Positions 1 through 6,134 of a stretch of 16,007 nucleotides of DNA are shown here, one piece after another (the stretch's first letter is position 1; every line of letters starts with the position of its first letter). Source of the stretch: Candidatus Bipolaricaulota bacterium. GTDB taxonomy: Bacteria; Bipolaricaulota; Bipolaricaulia; Bipolaricaulales; Bipolaricaulaceae. The notes below the pieces were generated by a model. The model saw only the letters and a list, made by a program, of their open reading frames with translations. It was not told where the DNA came from and searched no databases. The stretch lies in contig JACIWM010000021.1 of assembly GCA_014360945.1 (NCBI GenBank), positions 1 to 16,007 on the forward strand, in the 5' to 3' direction. The translations under genes were made by a program, and so were the position numbers.

Positions 1-671
1 TGCGGCAGGGCGGAAACGTGGTCATCCCCTCTTTTGCCCTGGAACGCACTCAGGAGGTCCTGTACATCCTGTTTCGCCTGTGGAAGGAGCGGAAGATCCC
101 GCGCACCAAGATCTTCCTGGATTCCCCCTTGGCCGCCCAGGCCACGAAGATTTTCGAGCGCTACACCGAGCGTTTTCCGGAGCCGGCCCGGAAGCTCTTC
201 CGCAAGAAGGAGGATCCTTTTGATTTCGAGCTTTTGGAGTACACCCTGACCAAGGCCGCCTCAAAGAAGATCGCGGAGGAGGAGCGGGTCATCATCATCG
301 CCGGATCCGGCATGTGCACCGGCGGCCGTGTCCTCTACCATCTCAAGGCCAATCTGCCCCGGCCGGAATCGTCCATCGTCTTTGTGGGCTACCAAGCGGA
401 GGGGACGCTGGGTCGGGCCCTTCTGGACGGTGCCCACACCGTGGAGATCTTGGGAAGCCGTGTGCCCGTGCGCGCCGGAATTTGGCGCATTGAGGGCCTT
501 TCCGCCCATGCCGACCAGGGAATGCTTGTGGACTGGGCCCTGCACGCCGATCCTGGTCAGATCTTTTTGGTGCACGGCGAGCCCCAGGCCTTGGGAACTT
601 TGGCCGCGCGTCTTACCGAACACGGCTACTCCGTACATATACCCGCATGGCACGAGACGGTGGAGCTGTGA
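1..671 (+). CDS. MBL-fold beta-CASP ribonuclease, 5'-truncated by the window
   Basis: This is the C-terminal part of a metallo-beta-lactamase-fold RNA-processing nuclease of the beta-CASP group (CPSF73/Ysh1-like, comparable to the stand-alone Thermus-type RNases). The reading frame is open from base 3, before the first possible in-frame start (GTG at 18), so the true start and the N-terminal MBL HxHxDH motif lie upstream. Numbering from GTG 18, beta-CASP motif A is the Asp of FLDSPLA (D35). The GSGMCTGGR stretch followed by the His of YHLKANL fits motif B, and the His of GLSAHAD fits motif C. A late LVHGEP gives the terminal metal-site histidine. No KH domain follows, unlike archaeal FttA/CPSF proteins. 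Known for the family: zinc-dependent endo- and/or 5'-3' exoribonuclease activity in the cytoplasm. The stop is fused to the next gene's start (GTGA at 668-671). Family assignment is firm; substrate preference is unknown. Confidence 0.93.
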   Translation, partial: RQGGNVVIPSFALERTQEVLYILFRLWKERKIPRTKIFLDSPLAAQATKIFERYTERFPEPARKLFRKKEDPFDFELLEYTLTKAASKKIAEEERVIIIAGSGMCTGGRVLYHLKANLPRPESSIVFVGYQAEGTLGRALLDGAHTVEILGSRVPVRAGIWRIEGLSAHADQGMLVDWALHADPGQIFLVHGEPQALGTLAARLTEHGYSVHIPAWHETVEL

Positions 672-1579
672 GGGTCGCGGTCCTGGGAAGCCTCCACATG
701 GACCTTGTGACCGTGGTTGAGAGGCTTCCCGGACCAGGGGAGACCGTGTTCGGCCGGAATTTCTTCCGGCGTCCCGGGGGAAAGGGGCTTGCCCAGGCTG
801 TGGCCGCGGCGCGCCTGGGCGTGGAGGTCCTCCTTTTCGGCCTCGTCGGCCAAGGCCCCTTCGGAGACGAACTTCTTGGGGCGGCCAAGGAAAACGGGGT
901 GGATGTGACGTTCGTGGAGAGAGTCCGGGCTCAAACGGGAACGGCCACGATTCTTGTGGATGAGGGGGGCGAGACCATGACGGCCTATGCTCCCGGCGCC
1001 AATGCCTTGGTGGACGCGGCCTATCTTTCCCGGGTTCTTCCCGTCCTGAGTGCGGCCGATGTGCTTCTTCTGCAGCTGGAAATACCCGTTTCCGTGGTGG
1101 CTGAGACCCTCCGCCGCCTTCCTCCGGAACGTCCCCTCGTGATCCTCAACCCCTCTCCGGCCCAGGATCTGCGAGATCTGCCCCTGAAACGTGTGGATGT
1201 GCTGGTGCCCGGCGTTCGCGAGCTTCAAGTGTTGGCGGGTTGCACAGGAACTTCGGAGGAGATCGAGCGAGCTAGCCGCGTATTTTTGGGGCTGGGAGCG
1301 AAGGCGGTGGTGGTCATGGCCGGCCCGGCTGGCGCCTATTTGGTGGAGCCCGAAGGTTTCGCCCACTTTTCCGGTTTTTCCGAGGAGGCTACGGATCCGG
1401 CGGTGGAGGACGCCTTTTGTGCCGCCTTAGGAGTAAGGCTCGGAAGCGGCCGTGGGCTCTACGAGGCCATCGGCTTTGCCAACGCCGCCGCAGCCCTGAC
1501 CGCCACAAAAAAATGGGCCTGGCCCAGCTTCCCCACCCTTTCCGAAGTTTTGGAATACTTGGCCCGCTGCGCCGGTTGA
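668..1579 (+). CDS. PfkB/ribokinase-family protein with eroded active site
   Basis: At 303 aa the length matches ribokinase-type carbohydrate kinases. The N-terminus (VAVLGSLHMDLV), GGKG at residues 37-40, LNPSPA near 161-166 and a C-terminal EDAFCAAL segment place it in the PfkB family. Several signature residues are changed. The Asn of the usual N-M-D is His. GGKGxNQ reads GGKGLAQ. The Asn of the NxxE motif is Gly (PGVRE, Glu kept). The GAGD anion hole reads AVED, keeping only the catalytic-base Asp (D248). It may therefore phosphorylate an unusual substrate, or be a catalytically weak or binding-only homologue (inference). I chose GTG 668, overlapping the upstream stop, because it gives the standard N-terminus; ATG 647 adds seven residues with no family match. 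A GGTGGAG sits just upstream, though its 2-nt spacing is short. The gene is translationally coupled to the beta-CASP RNase gene. Confidence 0.85.
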   Translation: MRVAVLGSLHMDLVTVVERLPGPGETVFGRNFFRRPGGKGLAQAVAAARLGVEVLLFGLVGQGPFGDELLGAAKENGVDVTFVERVRAQTGTATILVDEGGETMTAYAPGANALVDAAYLSRVLPVLSAADVLLLQLEIPVSVVAETLRRLPPERPLVILNPSPAQDLRDLPLKRVDVLVPGVRELQVLAGCTGTSEEIERASRVFLGLGAKAVVVMAGPAGAYLVEPEGFAHFSGFSEEATDPAVEDAFCAALGVRLGSGRGLYEAIGFANAAAALTATKKWAWPSFPTLSEVLEYLARCAG

Positions 1580-1666
1580 ACCCCGCGGTGGCCAAAAATC
1601 TCCCCCGGCCTTATCATGCTCGGGCGCGGGAAGGGTTAGGCTTACTTTTCCTGTGCGGGTGAAAAA
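1580..1666 (+). other. 87-nt spacer between the PfkB-family and BFN genes
   Basis: I looked for a promoter, terminator hairpin or riboswitch here and found nothing convincing. There is no good paired -35/-10 set and no stem followed by a T-run. It is long enough to hold a weak promoter or processing site, so the BFN-coaX pair could be transcribed separately from the upstream genes. Confidence 0.3.
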
Positions 1667-2080
1667 GTGCGAGAAATGATGGTAGCAGGCGTGGCGGTGG
1701 ATCAGGAAAGCGGGAGCCCCGTGCTCCTTCTGCGGGACCCGGAAGAGAAGGAGAAATTTGTTCCGCTGAGGATCGGGGAGGCCGAGGCCTTGGCCATCAT
1801 CCTTGGGCTGCGCGGGGAGGCCACTCCCCGCCCCCTCACCCATGACCTTCTTCTTCAGGTCCTGGCTGCGTTGGAGGCCGACCTGGAGGAAGTGCATCTG
1901 GACCGGGTGGAAGAAGGCATTTGCTATGCCTCCGTTCTCATTCGGCGGTCCTCAGGAGAGGTGGTGGCCGTGGACGCCCGGCCCTCCGACTCCGTGGCCC
2001 TGGCCGTGCGCACCGGCTCCCCCATTCTCATCGCCGAGGAGGTCTACCAGGCCCTCGTCCAGGAGATCCCCGAGTTCTGA
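1667..2080 (+). CDS. bifunctional nuclease (BFN/DUF151) family protein
   Basis: This is a complete 137-aa single-domain protein of the BFN family (DUF151), whose best-known structure is Thermotoga TM0160. Plant members have been reported to cleave both DNA and RNA; the bacterial role is poorly defined. The family pattern runs along the whole length: GVAVDQESGSPVLLLRD near the N-terminus, FVPLRIGEAEA, the RPLTHDLL segment, then VDARPSDSVALAVR and a hydrophobic PILIAEEV. GTG 1667 gives MREMMVAGVAVD, which fits the family start; ATG 1676 or 1679 would shorten it slightly and cannot be excluded. Only 3 nt separate it from coaX, so the two are probably co-transcribed. The linkage to coaX does not obviously explain the function. 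Family assignment is strong; biochemical activity is inferred. Confidence 0.9.
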   Translation: MREMMVAGVAVDQESGSPVLLLRDPEEKEKFVPLRIGEAEALAIILGLRGEATPRPLTHDLLLQVLAALEADLEEVHLDRVEEGICYASVLIRRSSGEVVAVDARPSDSVALAVRTGSPILIAEEVYQALVQEIPEF

Positions 2081-2083
2081 GCG

Positions 2084-2845
2084 ATGCTTTTGGCCGTCGA
2101 CATTGGAAACACCTTCATCACCCTTGGCCTCCACGACGGAACTTCCTGGCTAGCCCGGTTCCGCATTCGCACGGTGCGGGAAAAGACCGCGGACGAGTAT
2201 GCCATCCTCATTTCCGGACTTCTTCGCAGCCGCGGTCTGGAAGATAAGATCGCACGGATGGCGGTGGCCAGCGCCGTTCCCCCGTTGGTCCCGGTGTTCC
2301 GGGAGCTTGGGGAGCGGTGGCTTGGGGCGCGGGTGTTGGTGGTGGGGCCGGGCGTGCGCACAGGCCTGGCCATTCACACCGATAACCCGGCGGAGGTAGG
2401 ACCGGATTTGGTGGCCAATGCCGTGGCCGCCTATGCCCGCTTCGGAAAAACCTGTATCGCCGTGGATTTCGGGACGGCCACGAGCTTTGTGGCCGTGAAG
2501 GAGCCCGGGGTTTTGGTGGGCGTAGCCATCGCGCCCGGACTCCTCACCGGCTTGGAAGCCCTGGCCGACCGCACTGCTCAACTTCCCCGCGTTCCCTTGA
2601 GTTTGCCATCTCAAGCGATCGGAAAGAACACGGTGGTCGCGGTCCAGGCCGGGGCCATCTTTGGCCACGCGGCCTTGGTGGATGGCCTTTTGCGCCGCAT
2701 GCGCCAGGAGCTGGGTGGAGAAGCGAAGACGGTGGCCACCGGAGAATGGGCTTCGTTCCTGGCACCTCTCCTTTCCGAAGTAGAGGCCGTAGACCCCTGG
2801 CTCACCTTGGAGGGCCTCCGCCTCATCGCCTCCCGCAACGAGTAG
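2084..2845 (+). CDS. coaX: type III pantothenate kinase
   Basis: CoaX phosphorylates pantothenate with ATP, the first committed step of coenzyme A synthesis, in the cytoplasm. The protein is 253 aa, normal for the family, and belongs to the ASKHA fold. Visible motifs are the N-terminal phosphate loop AVDIGNT (D6), GPDLVANAVAAY (D108), VDFGTATSF (D128), APGLLTGLEAL followed by TAQLP, then IGKNTVVAVQAG, and a C-terminal DPWLTLEGL. The usual GADR motif is GPDL here: the Asp is kept but the Arg is Leu, an uncommon change next to the active site. The ATG lies 3 nt after the BFN stop with no strong Shine-Dalgarno, suggesting translation by reinitiation. I am confident of the identity; full activity is inferred from the retained aspartates. 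Confidence 0.95.
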   Translation: MLLAVDIGNTFITLGLHDGTSWLARFRIRTVREKTADEYAILISGLLRSRGLEDKIARMAVASAVPPLVPVFRELGERWLGARVLVVGPGVRTGLAIHTDNPAEVGPDLVANAVAAYARFGKTCIAVDFGTATSFVAVKEPGVLVGVAIAPGLLTGLEALADRTAQLPRVPLSLPSQAIGKNTVVAVQAGAIFGHAALVDGLLRRMRQELGGEAKTVATGEWASFLAPLLSEVEAVDPWLTLEGLRLIASRNE

Positions 2846-2850
2846 GGCCT

Positions 2851-2879
2851 TTGCAACAAAAAATCGGCTCCGATACACT
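2851..2879 (+). promoter_or_regulatory. sigma70-type promoter for the ABC binding-protein gene
   Basis: TTGCAA (2851-2856) and TACACT (2874-2879) are separated by exactly 17 nt, each matching the consensus at four of six positions. Transcription would begin about 2886-2888, giving a leader of only about 33 nt. It lies immediately after the coaX stop codon, in the one real gap of this strand segment. Confidence 0.6.
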
Positions 2880-2887
2880 GGCTAATT

Positions 2888-2920
2888 GGAGGTGACACTC
2901 CCAAAAGGAGGTGACACTCC
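2888..2920 (+). repeat. tandem 14-nt repeat carrying duplicated Shine-Dalgarno sites
   Basis: GGAGGTGACACTCC occurs twice, at 2888-2901 and 2907-2920, with a 5-nt linker (period 19). The second copy ends directly before the GTG start at 2921 and supplies a near-perfect ribosome-binding site (AAAAGGAGGTGA, 9 nt from GGAGG to the start). The first copy has no start codon at the matching position. Each unit can fold as GGAG pairing with CTCC around a 6-nt loop, which could mask the Shine-Dalgarno. It fills almost the whole predicted leader. Confidence 0.8.
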
Positions 2921-4384
2921 GTGCGCAAAATTTTCCCTCTTCTTGCGGTTTTCGGTTTTTGGGTCTGTGCGGCGGAGCTCATCGTGGCTGTCTCCACCGA
3001 ACCTCCCAGCCTTGACCCCACCACCAATGCCGCGGCCGTAATTCGCCTGCTTCTCCAGCACAACCTCTACGAGAACCTCGTCCAGATTGGGGAGAATGGA
3101 GAAATCCGGCCCATGCTGGCCCGGGCCTGGGAGCTCTCCGAGGACGGCCGCACTTACACATTCCATTTGGAGCCCGGCGTTCTTTTCCACGACGGAACCC
3201 TATGCAATGCGGAAGCGGTGAAAAGAAGCTTTCTTCGGGCCAAGGATCCCGGCTGCGGGGTCGTCCACCCCGAATATTTCGCGGCCCTGGAAGAGATCGA
3301 GGTTTTGGACGAGCTTACAGTCCGCTTCGTTCTGAAGGAGTCCAACGCCGCATTTCTCGCCCTCTTGGCCCTCGGGGATGCCGTGATTGTTCCCGACCGC
3401 GACGATCTCGGATCAAACCCCATCGGGACCGGTCCGTTCAAATTCGCCCGCTGGGATCCGGGGTACCAATTGCGGCTGGAGCGCAATCCAAATTATTGGC
3501 AGGCCGGAAAGCCCCAGGTTTCCGCGGTGGTGTTCCGGTTCATTCCCGATCCGGTGGCTCAGGCTGCGGCCCTGCGGGCTGGCGACGTGGACATCATTTT
3601 GGAGGCCACTCCTGAGATCGCCGAGACCCTCTCGGGCTTTCAGGTCTTCTCCGCCCCACAGGATCTCGTGCAGATCCTGGCCATCAACAAGACACGGCCG
3701 CCCTTCCACGATCCTTTGGTGCGTCAAGCCCTGGCCCATGCCGTGGACCGGGCCCAGCTCATCCGCCTTGTGGCCCGGGGCTTCGCTTCCCCGCTGGGGA
3801 GTCACCTCTCCCCTTCCGCCCCCTATTACGCGGACATGACTTGGGTCTATCCCTACGATCCGGCGCGAGCTCGGGAGCTTCTGGCCCAAGCCGGCTATCC
3901 CCAGGGTTTCTCCGCCACCCTCACCCTTCCCGCCAACTACTCCTTTCACGTGCGCACCGGAGAGGTCCTCGCTGCGCAACTTGCCAAGGTCGGGATCAAG
4001 CTGGATTTGATCTTGGTGGACTGGCCCACGTGGCTAGAGCGGGTCTACGGCCAGGCCGACTTCGACCTTACCGTGATCGGCCATGTGGGCCGGGTAGATC
4101 CGGCTTTGACCCTGGCTTATTACGGGCCTGAACGTCCGGACTACTATTTCCGTCGCGGCTGGAGCAATCCCGAACTCGATGAGCTTCTGCGTCTGGGCGC
4201 CACCATCCCCGATCCCGGCGCGCGAAAAAGCATCTATACCGTGGCCCAATACTTAATCGCCCGTGACGTGGTGAATGTCTTTCTCCAGGCCCCACACCGT
4301 ATCGTCGTGGCCAGGCCGAATGTCACGGGCATAAAACTTCCCGCCCTCTACCTCCTTCCCTTGGGAGAGGTGGGGAAGGGATGA
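2921..4384 (+). CDS. ABC transporter substrate-binding protein, family 5 (peptide/oligopeptide type)
   Basis: This 487-aa exported protein belongs to the SBP family 5 (DppA/OppA/NikA class), which captures di- or oligopeptides, nickel chelates or some sugars outside the membrane and delivers them to permeases. The N-terminus has a short signal peptide (K3, hydrophobic 4-15, likely cleavage around A17-A18). C16 is not preceded by a proper lipobox. Family landmarks are PPSLDPTT (residues 28-35), LYENLV, the LARAWELSEDGRTYTF segment, GVLFHDGT near 86-93, and GTGPFKF followed by LERNPNYW. The GTG start is well supported by the strong ribosome-binding site 9 nt upstream. Its 3' end overlaps the permease gene on the other strand by 37 nt; the two permeases encoded there are its natural partners. 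The ligand cannot be deduced from the sequence. Confidence 0.93.
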   Translation: MRKIFPLLAVFGFWVCAAELIVAVSTEPPSLDPTTNAAAVIRLLLQHNLYENLVQIGENGEIRPMLARAWELSEDGRTYTFHLEPGVLFHDGTLCNAEAVKRSFLRAKDPGCGVVHPEYFAALEEIEVLDELTVRFVLKESNAAFLALLALGDAVIVPDRDDLGSNPIGTGPFKFARWDPGYQLRLERNPNYWQAGKPQVSAVVFRFIPDPVAQAAALRAGDVDIILEATPEIAETLSGFQVFSAPQDLVQILAINKTRPPFHDPLVRQALAHAVDRAQLIRLVARGFASPLGSHLSPSAPYYADMTWVYPYDPARARELLAQAGYPQGFSATLTLPANYSFHVRTGEVLAAQLAKVGIKLDLILVDWPTWLERVYGQADFDLTVIGHVGRVDPALTLAYYGPERPDYYFRRGWSNPELDELLRLGATIPDPGARKSIYTVAQYLIARDVVNVFLQAPHRIVVARPNVTGIKLPALYLLPLGEVGKG

Positions 4385-5184
4385 AAAAGGTGGCGCAGGC
4401 GCGGATCGAGAAGGTCACGCAGAAGATCGCCGAGGAGGTTTAATCCTAGGACGCTGAACGCCAAAAAGAGGCCGGGGAAGAGGGCGGGATAAGGGGAGTG
4501 GCCGAGCCAGCTTTGGGCCTCCCAAAGCATGCGGCCGAGGGTTGGATGGGGCGGCTGGATGCCCAAGCCTAAATAGGAGAGAGAAGCCTCGGCAAGAAGA
4601 GTCGCACCCAAGGCAAACGTGGTCTGGACCAAAAGGGGCGAGGCCATGAGGGGCAGGATGTGCCGGAAAAATATGGAGGGAAAAGAAACACCGATGGCCT
4701 TGGCCGAAAGGACGTGTTCGCGTTCCTTTATCTCCAGCGTTCCCGCGTGGGCCAGGCGCAAAAAATAAGGGAGGTTGAAGAGGACCAAGGCCGTGGCCAC
4801 GCCGGAAAGCCCCGGGCCGAGGACCGCAGCCAAAACCAAGGCCAAAAGCACTGCGGGAAAGGCCAAAAGTCCGGAGGAAATTCCCAAAATGGTTTCGCTC
4901 AAAATTCCCCGAAAGTATCCGGCCAGAAAGCCGAGGACTATTCCCGATGCTCCGCCGCCCAAGGTGCCCAAAAGGCTTACGGCCCAACTCAGACGGCCGG
5001 CGGCCAAAACGCGGGAGAACAAGTCCCGGCCGAACCAGTCCGTCCCGAAGGGATGAGCAAGGCTTGGGGGAAGGAAGGGTTCGGCCACGATGGCCTCCGG
5101 CGGGAACGGCCGCCAAAAAAGCCCCAGTATCACGGGGATGAGTCCGAAAGCCAAAAATATTCCGGCAAGAACAGCACGACTCAC
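4348..5184 (-). CDS. ABC transporter permease, DppC/OppC type
   Basis: This is a 278-aa inner-membrane permease of the binding-protein-dependent transport family. The N-terminal hydrophobic helix (residues 4-23) is followed by the DppC-typical HPFGTDWFGRDLFSRVL (44-60). After four more hydrophobic segments comes the ATPase-contacting EAA loop (REHVLSAKAIGVS, about 155-167), then SLSYLGLGI and a last helix with LLGDLLRDLLDPRLR. Family members commonly stop soon after this DPRLR. Here a 14-residue tail, HLFHPFPTSPKGRR, continues into the region antisense to the end of the binding-protein gene. The GTG start overlaps the stop of the upstream permease gene (GTGA, 5181-5184), a standard coupling for this pair. 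It heterodimerises with the DppB-type subunit; no ATPase gene lies in the window. Identity is firm at family level, substrate unknown. Confidence 0.93.
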   Translation of the reverse strand: MSRAVLAGIFLAFGLIPVILGLFWRPFPPEAIVAEPFLPPSLAHPFGTDWFGRDLFSRVLAAGRLSWAVSLLGTLGGGASGIVLGFLAGYFRGILSETILGISSGLLAFPAVLLALVLAAVLGPGLSGVATALVLFNLPYFLRLAHAGTLEIKEREHVLSAKAIGVSFPSIFFRHILPLMASPLLVQTTFALGATLLAEASLSYLGLGIQPPHPTLGRMLWEAQSWLGHSPYPALFPGLFLAFSVLGLNLLGDLLRDLLDPRLRHLFHPFPTSPKGRR

Positions 5185-6122
5185 ACCGAGCGGATCCGAG
5201 GATCCAGAAGTCCGTAGGCCAAATCCGCAAGGAAATTGGTGGCCACCACCACGGCCGTGACCGAAACGGCAATCCCCAAAAGGAGGGGGACATCACGGCC
5301 GAAGGCCGCCTCCACTGCATACCTTCCCAGGCCGGGGAGGGCGAAGACCTGTTCCACCACCAACGCCCCGGCGAAGAGCCGGCCCAAGGTGAGGCTCAGG
5401 CCGGCAAGAAGGGGAAGGATGGCCTGGCGCAAAGCGTGGACGAACACCACTCTTCGCTCGGAAAGGCCTTTGGCGCGGGCTGTGCGCACCGCCTCGGAAA
5501 AAAGGGCCTCCACCATCACCGCCCGGGAAAGCCTGGAGAAATAGGCCACCCGAGGAAGAAGGAGGGCCAGCGCGGGAAGGAGCAAGTGATGCAAGGCCTG
5601 AGCTTCCTTCCAGCCCGGAAAACCTCCGGCGGGAAGGAGGCCCAGGGCCACGGAGAAAAGGAGGATGAGGGCTATTCCCAGCCAGAACTCCGGCACGGCC
5701 AGGAACGCCTGGCTCACGGTGGAGATGAGAAGGTCCACGGGGCCGCCGACATCGCGGGCGGCGGTGGTTCCGAGGATTGTTCCCAGTAAAAAAGCGAGGA
5801 TGGCCACGCCGCTCGCAAGGGGAAAGGTTATGGCCAGGCCCCGCCTAAGGATTTCGCTCACGGAGCGGTCCTGGTAGCGCAGGGATTTGCCCAGATCTCC
5901 GTGGAGGGCCTGAGAAAGCCAATGCCAAAACCGCACAGGCCAAGGCTCATCCAACCGAAGGGCTTGGCGCACGAAAAAATAGCGTTCAGGCTGGGCCTCT
6001 GCTCCCACGATGAGCCGGGCGGCATCACCAGGAAGGACGGTGAGGACGAGAAAAACGGCCATGGCCACCCCGAGGACCGTGGCGACCATGGCCGCAAGCC
6101 GCCCCATTAAAAAACGAAGCAC
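5181..6122 (-). CDS. ABC transporter permease, DppB/OppB type
   Basis: This is a 313-aa inner-membrane permease. The N-terminal segment LRFLMGRLAAMV then a long hydrophobic helix, VLPGDAA near 29-35, HGDLGKSLRYQDRSVSEIL (74-92) and about five further membrane helices are the DppB layout. The EAA loop is SEAVRTARAKGLSERRVVF (209-227), and the C-terminus ends LAYGLLDPRIRSV. GTG 6122 is used because it gives the family N-terminus; ATG 6107 would shorten it by five residues. Neither has a strong Shine-Dalgarno. It starts 12 nt after ppdK, so ribosomes may reinitiate. It pairs with the DppC-type subunit downstream and presumably with the binding protein at 2921-4384. Physical linkage of a peptide-type permease pair to ppdK rather than to its own binding protein is unusual. 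Confidence 0.93.
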   Translation of the reverse strand: MLRFLMGRLAAMVATVLGVAMAVFLVLTVLPGDAARLIVGAEAQPERYFFVRQALRLDEPWPVRFWHWLSQALHGDLGKSLRYQDRSVSEILRRGLAITFPLASGVAILAFLLGTILGTTAARDVGGPVDLLISTVSQAFLAVPEFWLGIALILLFSVALGLLPAGGFPGWKEAQALHHLLLPALALLLPRVAYFSRLSRAVMVEALFSEAVRTARAKGLSERRVVFVHALRQAILPLLAGLSLTLGRLFAGALVVEQVFALPGLGRYAVEAAFGRDVPLLLGIAVSVTAVVVATNFLADLAYGLLDPRIRSV

Positions 6123-6134
6123 CCGTATGGGGTC

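Noticed and set aside
1580..1666. Intrinsic terminator or riboswitch in the 87-nt gap.
   Set aside because: No stable stem followed by a T-run and no known aptamer-like conserved core could be found.
2921..2980. Possible lipoprotein signal at C16 of the ABC binding protein.
   Set aside because: The preceding residues are F-W-V, not a lipobox; a cleavable signal peptide ending near Ala17-Ala18 fits better.
4336..5217. Frequent CCAAAA/TTTTGG hexamers, especially across the permease genes, considered as a possible orientation signal or uptake sequence.
   Set aside because: They follow coding direction and are explained by Leu TTG codons preceded by CTT or TTT; no fixed longer consensus or spacing is visible.
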